Notes under the pieces: model-generated
The model's input: the letters and a program-made list of their open reading frames with translations, nothing else
The model's database searches: none
What the model was told of the DNA's origin: nothing
IMG/VR virus record: IMGVR_UViG_3300021511_000024
Span: 1 to 31,143 of that record
Length of the DNA stretch: 31,143 nucleotides
Direction: 5' to 3' (one strand)
From: a virus
Translations under genes and position numbers: made by a program
In this document: in pieces, positions 13,992-21,758 of the stretch
How the letters are laid out: every line of letters begins with the position of its first letter
How positions within the stretch are numbered: position 1 is the first letter of the stretch

Positions 13992-14924
13992 TTAGAAACT
14001 GACAGGCTTGCCGCCCATCGTGATTGACTCGTCATCGTAAACACAATCCGGCATGGTGAATGCCGTGGGGTTGGCTGGCCCCGGCCACTTGTCGGTATCG
14101 CGTGCAACCACGTATTGAGCCAGCACCTTGCGGTACAGCTCACGGCCAGCTTGTAACGCCCGTTCATGCAGCGGCGCTGCCAGCGTGATGTAAGGCGATG
14201 TGCTGCCGAGGACCACCATGATCCACTCCCATTGCAGGCCCCCAGTGTTGGCTGCCATGCCGTCCGTGTAAATGGCACCTTGCATATCATAACAGTATTT
14301 ATGTATTGAGTGTGAGAAAGCCAGCGGGTCTGCATCAGTTTTCACATCAATCAACCTGCACGTACTGTTGCGCACCAAGTCAACCCGCGCCTTCATCCGC
14401 ACACCGCTTGCTGCATCATCCCACACAAGACACGTTTCGGGATGGCCGCCACTTCTCAGATATTGAACCGCAATAGAATTGTCCCGCAATGATCGCAGCA
14501 TTGCCTGCATCCGATCGAAGTCAGCCTGGCTCACCACTTCCCGATCACCGTTGACCGTGGCAAACTCATTGGCCCTTGCCCTGTAGTATGTGGTGTTCTT
14601 GCTGTTGGTTGGCTTGCCTGCTTGTGTCACGTTGTCGGCATCACCCTCAAACGCCGGCATGACAACGTACCGAGCTGCAATCTGTAGAGTCTCCAGCGAT
14701 GCTGTGTGCAGGAAAGATCCGAACTGCATTGCCTTGGTGGGTGGGGTGGATATACCCGCATGCTCATCAATCGCAGCCTTAAGGTGAGCCATGCTGACTT
14801 TGCGGTCACGCACAACAGCACGCTTGAGCAGGCTGTTGTTCATGTACGGCCAGGTGCGGTACTCGCTGAACGGGACATCATGGTAGATGCCGGGTGGTGG
14901 TGCGGTTGTTGGTTGATCACTCAT
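13992..14924 (-). CDS. PDDEXK exonuclease (RecE/exodeoxyribonuclease VIII type, DUF3799)
   Basis: A 310-aa nuclease. GIYHDVPFSEYRTWPYMNNS is the typical N-terminal segment; GSFLHTASLE (His73) lies in the first helix; MKARVDLVRN and RLIDVKTDADP give the Asp182...Asp193-x-Lys195 catalytic core; YDMQGAIYTDGM gives the QxxxY motif. It would degrade 5' ends of double-stranded DNA to prepare single strands for recombination. The gene overlaps the DnaA-like gene (ATGA) and precedes the SSB-like gene. No separate RecT-like annealase was seen. Confidence 0.88.
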   Translation of the reverse strand: MSDQPTTAPPPGIYHDVPFSEYRTWPYMNNSLLKRAVVRDRKVSMAHLKAAIDEHAGISTPPTKAMQFGSFLHTASLETLQIAARYVVMPAFEGDADNVTQAGKPTNSKNTTYYRARANEFATVNGDREVVSQADFDRMQAMLRSLRDNSIAVQYLRSGGHPETCLVWDDAASGVRMKARVDLVRNSTCRLIDVKTDADPLAFSHSIHKYCYDMQGAIYTDGMAANTGGLQWEWIMVVLGSTSPYITLAAPLHERALQAGRELYRKVLAQYVVARDTDKWPGPANPTAFTMPDCVYDDESITMGGKPVSF

Positions 14925-15253
14925 GGATTGATCCTCCTGAACTCGCCGTACACTGCCAGAAAGTCCTGCTGATAATCAACCCGCCTGGCCTGCTCATCGT
15001 CGTAATAACCTTCAAGCATCCCATACACAGTGCTCCCCGCACGGCCAAGCGGCTTGCCGATCTCGGCCATGCTCATGTTGAGGCTGCGCTTCATTATGAC
15101 CGCAGCCAATCGGCGTGCCTTCACCAAAAATCTGGTACGCAGCGGACCTCGCAACGCTCCCTTGTTCAGCCCGTACAGTGCGGTCACTGCCCGTACCACA
15201 TCATCAGCCGATCTGATCTCGGCCACTTGCATTGCTGGTTTCTTTGCGGACAT
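14921..15253 (-). CDS. Stand-alone DnaA domain IV-like DNA-binding protein
   Basis: A 110-aa protein whose residues ~33-85 (FLVKARRLAAVIMKRSLNMS, then MAEIGKPLGRAGSTVYGMLE) match the DnaA C-terminal helix-turn-helix, including the aR..A..l.r...s..EIG...gR..sTV pattern. There is no ATPase domain. Such short proteins could bind DnaA boxes, redirect host DnaA or act as a regulator. The start shares its A with the previous stop (TAATG). Within the early operon, it suggests control of replication initiation. Confidence 0.75.
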   Translation of the reverse strand: MSAKKPAMQVAEIRSADDVVRAVTALYGLNKGALRGPLRTRFLVKARRLAAVIMKRSLNMSMAEIGKPLGRAGSTVYGMLEGYYDDEQARRVDYQQDFLAVYGEFRRINP

Positions 15254-15546
15254 TACAGACTCCTTGTAACCAGCAGCCCAGCCTGCTCACGCTCGCGCAC
15301 AACCAGAGTACCCTGCAACTTTGTTGCCCGCTCAATGAAGCGCTGCAACTCCTTGGTCACGCGCTGAATTGTCTCATCCCCGATCATTGCAGCTGCACGG
15401 TTGACCAAGCCCTCCAGCTCGGTCGATGTGATCACGGCATCAACGGCAGGTGGTTGCAACTGCACGTCTTTGACGGCAGCCACCGCCGCCGTTCTGATCA
15501 TGTTCTCCAACTCATACAATGGAGATTGAAGTGGTGTCTGTGTCAT
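15253..15546 (-). CDS. Helical early protein (97 aa), function unknown
   Basis: The start chosen is ATG 15546 (MTQTPLQSPLYELENMIRTA) because GAAAGGG lies about 7 nt upstream; ATG 15582 is possible. The start overlaps the end of the zinc-ribbon gene by 35 bp. The sequence is helical throughout (ELEGLVNRAAAMIGDETIQR; KELQRFIERATKLQG) and ends LVTRSL. It may be a coiled-coil accessory protein. No family was recognised. Confidence 0.6.
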   Translation of the reverse strand: MTQTPLQSPLYELENMIRTAAVAAVKDVQLQPPAVDAVITSTELEGLVNRAAAMIGDETIQRVTKELQRFIERATKLQGTLVVREREQAGLLVTRSL

Positions 15547-15844
15547 CGGTTGCCCTTTCTTGTTGGTGTTGTTCGCACTCATGATCCTGCTTGGTGTCCA
15601 CGATCTCGCCACAGTCATCGCACACCTGCACCTCATCCACATCGTAATGAATGTCAGCGCAGCACCCCGGGCAGATGGTTTCCTGCTCCCAATGTGCGAT
15701 TGTGCTGCCCTGCTCCGGCACATGCACGTTGGTTGTTGCCCCGTCCAGCTCGTCATAATCCATCAGGTGTTTGCAGACCGGGCACTGCCACATCTGCGTT
15801 GTCTGCTGGTACAAGTCCTCGGCCATCACGGTTGTTGTTGTCAT
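15512..15844 (-). CDS. Zinc-ribbon protein (110 aa)
   Basis: It contains three CxxC motifs: WQCPVCKHLMDYDELD, ETICPGCCADIHY and VQVCDDCGEIVDTK, plus acidic linkers and a terminal Asp/Glu/Thr-rich tail. The Cys pairs would form one or two zinc ribbons. ATG 15844 overlaps the previous stop (ATGA). A role in binding nucleic acid or host RNA polymerase is possible; it is unproven. Confidence 0.7.
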   Translation of the reverse strand: MTTTTVMAEDLYQQTTQMWQCPVCKHLMDYDELDGATTNVHVPEQGSTIAHWEQETICPGCCADIHYDVDEVQVCDDCGEIVDTKQDHECEQHQQERATDDTDTTSISIV

Positions 15845-16056
15845 ATCGTCACCTCACTTTCAGCAGCCATGATGCGAATTTTCGAACGGTTGTCAACAGG
15901 TTGCCGAATGTTTTCCGAAGTTATTTTATGGGACGGCATGGCCCTGATATCGTCGGCCAGGCGTTGCAGGGCTGCCGCCTCATGGTGGCCGATCCTGTGC
16001 TGCGATGTGCCTTTCTTTAGATTCCTTTGCAATTCTGCCACAAGATCAGTGGTCAT
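15841..16056 (-). CDS. Small charged early protein (71 aa)
   Basis: It begins MTTDLVAELQRNLKKGTSQH and continues with ALQRLADDIRAMPSHK, then a basic stretch (PVDNRSKIRIM). The start lies inside the end of the upstream lipoprotein gene and its stop overlaps the zinc-ribbon start. It may be a small DNA- or protein-binding factor. No family was recognised. Confidence 0.55.
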   Translation of the reverse strand: MTTDLVAELQRNLKKGTSQHRIGHHEAAALQRLADDIRAMPSHKITSENIRQPVDNRSKIRIMAAESEVTI

Positions 16057-16237
16057 ACCGCACCTCTTCCTTGGTCATGGCCGACCGCGTGGACTCAGCC
16101 ATCCGGTGGATGTCCGTGCCCAGCCCCGACAGTGCGTGGCATCCGGTACAACTCATTAGCACGGCAATGATTACAGCCACCAAGACGATGGCGGCAATGG
16201 TGCTGATTCCGAGTTTCTGGCATGTGCAATGTCTCAT
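16046..16237 (-). CDS. Small lipoprotein-like or membrane peptide (63 aa), first gene of the early operon
   Basis: A hydrophobic segment (ISTIAAIVLVAVIIAVLMSC) is followed by TGCHALSG. LMSC (Cys30) resembles a lipobox, although Met at -2 is atypical. The remainder is polar (MAESTRSAMTKEEVRYDH). GAAAGGGACCAC precedes ATG 16237, a strong ribosome-binding site. As the first gene after the control region it is probably expressed early; an envelope role such as superinfection exclusion is a guess. Confidence 0.6.
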   Translation of the reverse strand: MRHCTCQKLGISTIAAIVLVAVIIAVLMSCTGCHALSGLGTDIHRMAESTRSAMTKEEVRYDH

Positions 16238-16260
16238 GTGGTCCCTTTCGTTTGGTTTGG

Positions 16261-16326
16261 TTTCGTCCGCTATGCGTCCGCTATGCGCCCCTTATGCGCC
16301 CCTTATGCGCCCCCTATGCGCCCGCT
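16261..16326. repeat. 11-bp tandem repeats upstream of the early operon
   Basis: Units at 16272, 16283, 16294, 16305 and 16316 follow the consensus atgcgyccsyt (for example atgcgcccctt twice), preceded by a degenerate unit (tttcgtccgct). The period equals one DNA helical turn, so proteins would bind on one face. It may be an operator, activator site or second origin element. Confidence 0.75.
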
Positions 16327-16466
16327 ACGTGTGGGCAGATACACACCATCGACCCGCCGCCAGCAGGTCTTGACCGTATCTTGAGATTGCTCTAAACGCC
16401 GTATGCTGCCCAGCAGCCACACAATGCCCACCAGGGCATCTCAGCCACACAAACGTAGCACGGCCA

Positions 16467-16485
16467 ATCCTCAGCCCTTGAGGAT
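16467..16485. terminator. Hairpin downstream of the main terminator
   Basis: The arms atcctca and tgaggat form a 7-bp stem with a 5-nt loop. No T-run follows on the minus strand. It may back up the stronger terminator at 16497 or act as a processing site. Confidence 0.4.
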
Positions 16486-16496
16486 CATGCAAAAGA

Positions 16497-16513
16497 TGCC
16501 CGCATTGCGGGCA
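16497..16513 (-). terminator. Rho-independent terminator of the virion operon
   Basis: On the minus strand TGCCCGC-AAT-GCGGGCA (7-bp stem) is followed by TCTTTTG. A second hairpin (cctcg...cgagg, 16518-16533) lies just before it. It sits downstream of the last virion-side gene and upstream of the early repeats, where a transcription stop is expected. Confidence 0.65.
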
Positions 16514-16540
16514 CCAACCTCGGTATAACGAGGGGAGTAG

Positions 16541-16714
16541 TTATGATTCTACTGGCGGCTGGCTGATGCGGGATATGATGCCGCACTTGGTTCGTCGGAT
16601 ATACCTCACCGGATAGATGTCCTCCAGTCGCTTGCCCGCACGGAGAGTATCAAGCAATTCGGCCAGCGCCTCGGCGATCTGTTCTTCAGCTGTTTGCTCG
16701 GCTGGGTGGTCCAT
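16541..16714 (-). CDS. Small protein (57 aa), last gene of the virion block
   Basis: ATG 16714 has AGGGGCAGCAC upstream, a good ribosome-binding site, and TAA at 16541. Residues 4-29 are acidic and helical (AEQTAEEQIAEALAELLDTL), then RAGKRLEDIYPVRYIRRTKC, a basic segment. It lies directly after the fibre-like gene and before the terminator. The function is unknown; a small virion or chaperone role is possible. Confidence 0.65.
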   Translation of the reverse strand: MDHPAEQTAEEQIAEALAELLDTLRAGKRLEDIYPVRYIRRTKCGIISRISQPPVES

Positions 16715-16723
16715 GTGCTGCCC

Positions 16724-17581
16724 CTACGTAATGGCAATCGTCCTGCCTGCGCCAACCCGCACACACCGGCCCGCTGGCCACTGCTTGAGTGAGGTATAGG
16801 TTACCGGACATGCGCCTGACGCCTCGAGGATACGGCCCTTTGGTGAGTAGATGTTACCTGCCGTGATGGTCACGCCGACTGTTTCGTTGTCGCTGAAGTC
16901 GAGCGTGGCATCATAAAGGTTGAGCACCCCGATGGCCCCCGAGCTGTTGTAGCGAATCCTTGCCCCGCTGCTGATGTTCATAGCGGTTGTGCCATAAGAG
17001 GCAGTTCCGGTGCAAGTCAACTGCCCCCCACGCGCCTCGACCGTTGCGCACGTTGCGGCAAGCGTTACGTTGCCGCTGTCTATTTTCGCAGAAGTTGCCG
17101 GGCCTGTCACATCGCTTGCCGCAACAAAGGTGCAACGTGGTGCGTCGCAAATGTAAAGCGTCAACATCGTTGCCCCATCACCCGCATCAACCTTCTCAAA
17201 CGTGATCGTTCCCATCCATCCACTTACCACGTACATGCTGGTGATCGCCCCGCCGATGTGCAGAGCATCATCCCCACCCATGCCGCCACCGGCAATGGCC
17301 GAAGTGTAAGTGCCCGATAAATACGCACTCGCGCCCCGCCCGTTGTAGATCAACGTGGTTGCATTAATCTGTAATGGCGTACCCGATGTGCCAATACTGC
17401 CGGTGAAGCCGTGGCCAACGCTCATACTGGCCAGATCAATTGCGCTTTTATCCAAGCCGTCGATGTCATCGTCGCCATCCAAGATGAACACGTCATCAGC
17501 ATTAACCGGCTGGTTTGCAGGTGACCAGTTGCCCGCCGCTTCCCAATCCCCATCAGTTCCGATCCATAGCTTATCTGCCAT
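16724..17581 (-). CDS. Beta-helix-like putative tail fibre or surface protein (285 aa)
   Basis: The start chosen is ATG 17581 (MADKLWIGTDGDWEAAGNWS), with AGGAGA 9 nt upstream; a longer frame to 17614 lacks such a site. The opening WxGxxGDWxxAxNWSP...PVNADDVFIL resembles secreted autotransporter or parallel beta-helix repeats. The body has many short Gly/Ser/Thr-rich strands (AGGGMGGDDALHIGGA; AGNIYSPKGRILEASG), consistent with a beta-helix. It lies at the distal end of the tail block, where receptor-binding fibres often occur. No enzymatic motif is seen. Confidence 0.6.
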   Translation of the reverse strand: MADKLWIGTDGDWEAAGNWSPANQPVNADDVFILDGDDDIDGLDKSAIDLASMSVGHGFTGSIGTSGTPLQINATTLIYNGRGASAYLSGTYTSAIAGGGMGGDDALHIGGAITSMYVVSGWMGTITFEKVDAGDGATMLTLYICDAPRCTFVAASDVTGPATSAKIDSGNVTLAATCATVEARGGQLTCTGTASYGTTAMNISSGARIRYNSSGAIGVLNLYDATLDFSDNETVGVTITAGNIYSPKGRILEASGACPVTYTSLKQWPAGRCVRVGAGRTIAIT

Positions 17582-17606
17582 TACGAGTCTCCTAGCGAGA
17601 AAGTTT

Positions 17607-17954
17607 TCACGCAATCTCCTGCAATACCTGATCTAACTTACACGCCCACCCGTCTGCCCGTATCCACCCCGACAACCCGCACAACTGATCGGCCCGCATG
17701 TCCGGCATACACTCAGTCAGGTGATCACACGTGCGGCACTTGGCAATCTGTGCGGTGAGCCAGGGTGGACGTGTTGATCGTTGCCGTTTGTGCTTGACCG
17801 TTGTTACAGTCGGTGCATCACCATCCCATCCGGTCCTAACATTGCAATGCTGAATACACGTGCCGAATGATGGATGACCGCCATGCTTGCCGGTTGCACA
17901 GCACCCTCCGGTACGTGTGCGTGGTGACCAATGTTGGCAGTGGATAACTGTCAT
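17607..17954 (-). CDS. Cys-rich protein (115 aa)
   Basis: The start chosen is ATG 17954, overlapping the stop of 17951-18478 as ATGA. It contains nine or more Cys residues, including TGGCCATGKHGGHPSFGTC, IQHCN, KCRTCDHLTEC and two near the C-terminus, suggesting metal binding or disulfides. The CCxxGKxGGxPSxGxC motif looks like a small zinc/iron-type fold. It is encoded among virion genes, so it may be a tail tip component; this is inference. Confidence 0.6.
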   Translation of the reverse strand: MTVIHCQHWSPRTRTGGCCATGKHGGHPSFGTCIQHCNVRTGWDGDAPTVTTVKHKRQRSTRPPWLTAQIAKCRTCDHLTECMPDMRADQLCGLSGWIRADGWACKLDQVLQEIA

Positions 17955-18478
17955 GATGTTACACACGTCCCGGCAGTTATCATATACACGCCAGGCCCGG
18001 CACCAGTGCGAATATAACTATCCCACGTCCACGATTTGATCGGCACACATGGTGGCTCAGATAGCAACCACCGTTCTGAATAACCGAATTGCCCATAGCC
18101 AATATTGCCGCCACCAGCGGCCGTTGCTGCCACCTTCATCCATGCATACCACATCTGCAAACCGGTGCCGGCGTGCCAGCCGTTTACAACTACTACCTCC
18201 TGTACCCAACACTTGCAAGCGTCTGGACTTGTTGACGTACACAACAGGGTGTGCGGTGCCGACGATACCCACTGCCACTTACACGTATTGCCAACTCGTG
18301 TGATGGTCTTGCTGAAATTGAACTCCCCACCGCAGTCGTCACAATCTTCTGCACCCGGGCAACCATCAGTCAGCTCAACTTCAAACCCATTGAATGTGGC
18401 AGTATAAGTAGAGTCACAATCTGCGCAGTCTGCGAAGTCGCCGTCACCGTGACAACATACAACACGGTGCTGACTCAT
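17951..18478 (-). CDS. Cys-rich distal tail-region protein (175 aa)
   Basis: ATG 18478 (MSQHRVVCCHGDGDFADCAD) overlaps the upstream stop as ATGA. There are at least 13 Cys, with paired motifs CADCDSTY, CPGAEDCDDCGGEF, LLCTSTSPDACKCW. The rest is strand-rich and aromatic (WYAWMKVAA; YGQFGYSERWLL). Such proteins may be metal- or disulfide-stabilised surface proteins. It lies after two hypothetical virion genes and before a second Cys-rich gene. No family was named. Confidence 0.6.
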   Translation of the reverse strand: MSQHRVVCCHGDGDFADCADCDSTYTATFNGFEVELTDGCPGAEDCDDCGGEFNFSKTITRVGNTCKWQWVSSAPHTLLCTSTSPDACKCWVQEVVVVNGWHAGTGLQMWYAWMKVAATAAGGGNIGYGQFGYSERWLLSEPPCVPIKSWTWDSYIRTGAGPGVYMITAGTCVTS

Positions 18479-19026
18479 GTGCTGCACTCCCCGTCATGTT
18501 GGTTCATCAGGAAGAACACACGCACCAACTGCCCCTCATCGCTCCGCAAGAAGTGCATCCATGCAGGCGGTGCTTGGTTGACATTAGCATGACTGTTCTG
18601 CCCAGCCCTGATCGGCACAAGCGCAAACCCCGCAGGGTAATCCGCACCATCAATATCAACACCACCACTTAACACACCCGTTGGCTCGTTGCTGCTCTCA
18701 ACTCCGTTGTATGCCGGGTAAGCAAACACGTCAGTGCCGTCACTGCTCGACAATCTGGGGTGGGGCTTGATAATAAACTTGGCCGCACTCTCGTCCCATA
18801 TTGCTTCCCACCAGCCATACTCCCACCGATTGACCTCTGTCCCAATCGCTTGGCAGCATGTGATCAGCACAGGTATCCCATGCTGCACCCACGGCTCACT
18901 CTCTCGCTTGGCCATTGACTCGATGCTTGGCCGCACCGCCTGCCATGCCGCGATCTCCGCAAACAGATCGTTCAACACCTGCGCGGTGAGTATGCCCTGT
19001 CCCTTGGTGAAGTGTGGCCAGGTCAT
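18475..19026 (-). CDS. Hypothetical virion protein (183 aa)
   Basis: It begins MTWPHFTKGQGILTAQVLND, followed by a helix (LFAEIAAWQAVRPSIESM) and a beta-rich domain with EVNRWEYGWWEAIWD and GGVDIDGADYPAGFALVPIR. ATGA overlaps join it to both neighbours. The position behind the tape measure suggests a distal tail or baseplate component. No enzyme motif is present. Confidence 0.6.
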   Translation of the reverse strand: MTWPHFTKGQGILTAQVLNDLFAEIAAWQAVRPSIESMAKRESEPWVQHGIPVLITCCQAIGTEVNRWEYGWWEAIWDESAAKFIIKPHPRLSSSDGTDVFAYPAYNGVESSNEPTGVLSGGVDIDGADYPAGFALVPIRAGQNSHANVNQAPPAWMHFLRSDEGQLVRVFFLMNQHDGECST

Positions 19027-19889
19027 TCCAGGTTGATCCCCAGTTGAGTAAAGTCGCCCGTTGTTGGGTACGGCTGAACGAAGAAAACAGGTTGGGCCAT
19101 CTCACCGATGGGAACGTCAACGCCATCCGGTGCGTCTGTGTATATCGTTGTGTTTAACTTTGGCTTACCATCCACTTCACGCTCAGGCACTTGTCGTAAG
19201 TGATACCAGTCATCCCATGCAAACCTGTGCGTCACTTCCCATGTGTACCGGTTGACATTAGTTCCAACGCCGCCGATGTACACCAGCTTGCCAGGCTCAG
19301 CCCCCATAAAGATGGAACTGTTCCGCTTGTTCTCCATGCCTGCGATAACTGGATTAATACCCAGGTCTGCATACTGCTCGGTGATCGTGAGTACCGCCTT
19401 GCGAATCCCTACGCTTGTCGGCACACCCATAGAATCAATCGGCTGCCCACCAATATCATCGCCCCGCACAGGCTCATTGATCTTAGGTGGCAGCGTCATA
19501 CCACAGCTCCGCCACTGATCCTCAAAGTCGGTCTTGTAATCAATGTTAACTCTGCTGTAGAACTCATCGCTGCCACCATCCCCGCCCTCGTCTGCATCCT
19601 CGGGGTATTGCAATGGCAGTATGGTATACACACATTCCATCAGCCAGTGCCGCTCACCGCCCGGCAACATGCGCGGGATGATACTCGTCACCACCATGCT
19701 TGCGTCGTCAGGGTGCGGCTCGTAGATCGGCGGTATCTTCATGCCGGTTGATGAGTCAACTGCCATCAGCGCAGCCGTTGCAGACACCACCGGAGTAGCC
19801 GAAGTGCCAACCGCGTTGAATACACGGATGGCCTTCTCCGGTGTTGGCTGTTCCCGTCTGTTGACCGCTTCGTTAACTGTGTATGTCAT
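19023..19889 (-). CDS. Hypothetical tail-tip or baseplate-region protein (288 aa)
   Basis: It begins MTYTVNEAVNRREQPTPEKA, with a central part rich in acidic loops (EDADEGGDGGSDEF) and strand-like stretches (SIFMGAEPGKLVYIGG; RYTWEVTHRFAWDDWYHLRQ). It directly follows the tape measure gene and overlaps the next gene by ATGA. In siphoviruses this position holds distal tail proteins. No clear family was recognised. Confidence 0.6.
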   Translation of the reverse strand: MTYTVNEAVNRREQPTPEKAIRVFNAVGTSATPVVSATAALMAVDSSTGMKIPPIYEPHPDDASMVVTSIIPRMLPGGERHWLMECVYTILPLQYPEDADEGGDGGSDEFYSRVNIDYKTDFEDQWRSCGMTLPPKINEPVRGDDIGGQPIDSMGVPTSVGIRKAVLTITEQYADLGINPVIAGMENKRNSSIFMGAEPGKLVYIGGVGTNVNRYTWEVTHRFAWDDWYHLRQVPEREVDGKPKLNTTIYTDAPDGVDVPIGEMAQPVFFVQPYPTTGDFTQLGINLE

Positions 19890-19890
19890 G

Positions 19891-21459
19891 TTACGGGTAT
19901 CCAGTGAATGGGGCTTCGCCGCCGCCCGATGCCGCGCGTGATGCTATATCAATCTGTTCGTCCATCTTATTAACTATGGAGCTTACATTGTCGCTGATGG
20001 TACGAGCAGTCTGCTCCAGCACGGTACGCTGCCCCACCCGGTAAGTGCCGGTTGCGGTCTGTATTGCAGTGGTGATGCCCTTGACAAGATTAGCAACACC
20101 GGCGCCGCCGCCGATGGAGGGTGGTGCCTTGCCGTAACTGCCACCCCCTCGCCCCGTTGTCTCCAATAAGTCATCCGCCAACATATTATAGAATTCCATC
20201 AGGGATGGCTTATCGCCCGGCCCCTTCCACGCCTCGGATAGCATGCGCGCCTGCCCCATCAATTCCCGCACCTGCTTCTTCTTGAGAAACAGTATACCGC
20301 CCCGCTGTGCCTCAAGTTCCTCACGGAATATCTTAACCAGATCTTCAATCTTTGACCTGCCCTTGGCATCTATTCCTTCTTCACCCAGCACCCCCCGCAA
20401 CAGCCTGAATCCAGGGGTTGTGGCTTCGGCAATGTCCAGTACCATCCCCGCCTTCTCGATCAGCCAATCGACCTTATCCTTGATGTAGTCAAAGATACCC
20501 ACAACACGCAACTTCAACTCATATACTGCAATCTTGATCTCGTCAATAAAGTTGCCCTTGCCAAACTTCATCCCGGTGAACTCGTTGACCATATCTAACA
20601 GATCACGGGCCACCCGCTTGATATCGTCAAGCTGGCCACGAACACCCTTCAGCCGGGTCTCAAGGTCAACTGCAACCTTTCTCAGCCCATCAATCCACGA
20701 CTTTGTTTTGTCGGCAGCGCCGGTTGTAAGTATCCTGCCGAGTTGCTCAAGCACGTTGCCGATTGCTTCTCTGAGCAACTTGAGTCTACCGGTCTGGACA
20801 TCCATTTCTGCATTGGCCGCCTGATACCCCTCAGCAACAAACTGTTGCACTATGGCCAGCTTCTCGGCCTGCGCCGTCACCGTCCGCAACTGCGGCACCA
20901 TCTCCTGTAATGCTTCAAGCTGGCCGAGCTGAATCTGTAGAGCATATTTGACGATCTCGGGGCTGATCTCACGGCCTAGCTTCTTGGCGAAGCCGATAGC
21001 CGTCTTGACCATATCCCCAGCCTCTTTTGCGCTCGCCCCCATGCCGATGGACATTGCAGCCAGAGACAATAGGTACTCATCGCTGTATGATGTCACCTTC
21101 TGAATTGCACTCATCTGTTCTTTTAACAGCTTGGTGTTATTCTTCACTTCTTGCCCAGTTGACCGCAGCGCGGCAGACACATCATTCTCTGCCTTCTCCT
21201 GCGCTTGCCACGCCTTGATTGACTTGTAAATCAACACGCCAGTCAACGCAACAACGGCCAACGCAGCTCGCTTGGCCCATTTGATAATCCCCTGAAACAA
21301 GTCTTTAGCCATATTACTGAGCTTGCCGAACAAGCCGGCATACTTGGTCTTGATCTTTGCCGCCGACTCCTTGCTCATCTGAACAGACTTGGTTAACCCC
21401 TGCTTGAGCTTCGCAGTCTTGGCACTCAACTCAACATATATTTCAGCCAGCTTGCTCAT
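19891..21459 (-). CDS. Tail tape measure protein
   Basis: A 522-aa helical protein. The N-terminal AEIYVELSAKTAKLKQGLTK pattern and the long coiled-coil stretches (residues 10-60, 180-320) are typical of tape measure proteins. A hydrophobic stretch lies near residues 60-83 (WAKRAALAVVALTGVLIYKS), as used for DNA passage into the host. The centre has ALQIQLGQLEALQEMVPQLR, common in tape measure proteins. At 522 aa it is short, predicting a short tail. It directly follows the tail assembly chaperone pair. Confidence 0.85.
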   Translation of the reverse strand: MSKLAEIYVELSAKTAKLKQGLTKSVQMSKESAAKIKTKYAGLFGKLSNMAKDLFQGIIKWAKRAALAVVALTGVLIYKSIKAWQAQEKAENDVSAALRSTGQEVKNNTKLLKEQMSAIQKVTSYSDEYLLSLAAMSIGMGASAKEAGDMVKTAIGFAKKLGREISPEIVKYALQIQLGQLEALQEMVPQLRTVTAQAEKLAIVQQFVAEGYQAANAEMDVQTGRLKLLREAIGNVLEQLGRILTTGAADKTKSWIDGLRKVAVDLETRLKGVRGQLDDIKRVARDLLDMVNEFTGMKFGKGNFIDEIKIAVYELKLRVVGIFDYIKDKVDWLIEKAGMVLDIAEATTPGFRLLRGVLGEEGIDAKGRSKIEDLVKIFREELEAQRGGILFLKKKQVRELMGQARMLSEAWKGPGDKPSLMEFYNMLADDLLETTGRGGGSYGKAPPSIGGGAGVANLVKGITTAIQTATGTYRVGQRTVLEQTARTISDNVSSIVNKMDEQIDIASRAASGGGEAPFTGYP

Positions 21460-21758
21460 GTCTTATCATCCCGCCTCGGCACCTTCTTGACCTTCATGCC
21501 CATCGACCTCGCCATCGCAAAGACCTGCTTGGGTGGGGTTGATTTATACTCTGATGTGTGTCCCGAAGAATGGCCCGCCGCCGGGGGGTCGGTCGGTGCG
21601 CCGGTCCCTTCACCCCCGGCCAGCGGGTTGATCAATGGCAATATACTTGGCAGCTCCTTCATGTGCCTGATGAATGTACCAAGTGTCATACGCCTTACCT
21701 CACTCAGCGGCGTGCTTGTCGCCGCTGCAAACATCATCCAAGCCTGCGGCCAGTTCAA
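21456..21758 (-). CDS. Tail assembly chaperone, downstream (T-like) frame
   Basis: A 100-aa ORF that starts at TTG 21758, overlapping the preceding stop as TTGA. It begins with LNWPQAWMMFAAATSTPLSE and lies in the -1 frame relative to 21755-22189. That frame is open upstream through a Gly-Ser linker, so it could be made as a frameshift extension, as with lambda G/GT. It precedes the tape measure gene. The end is basic (MKVKKVPRRDDKT). Confidence 0.7.
   Translation of the reverse strand: MNWPQAWMMFAAATSTPLSEVRRMTLGTFIRHMKELPSILPLINPLAGGEGTGAPTDPPAAGHSSGHTSEYKSTPPKQVFAMARSMGMKVKKVPRRDDKT

Larger units (their letters stand above)
16238..16540. promoter_or_regulatory. Gene-free control region between the last virion gene and the first early gene
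   Basis: About 300 bp with no convincing ORF. It carries a terminator-like hairpin set (16467-16533) and an 11-bp tandem repeat (16261-16326) just before the first early gene. A promoter firing on the minus strand must lie here or nearby, since all genes point the same way, but no clear -35/-10 pair was recognised. Confidence 0.6.

Noticed and set aside
17939-17947. DnaA-box-like sequence (TTATCCACT on the minus strand)
   Set aside because: Single copy inside the start of a coding region, and one base off the consensus; not supported as an origin.
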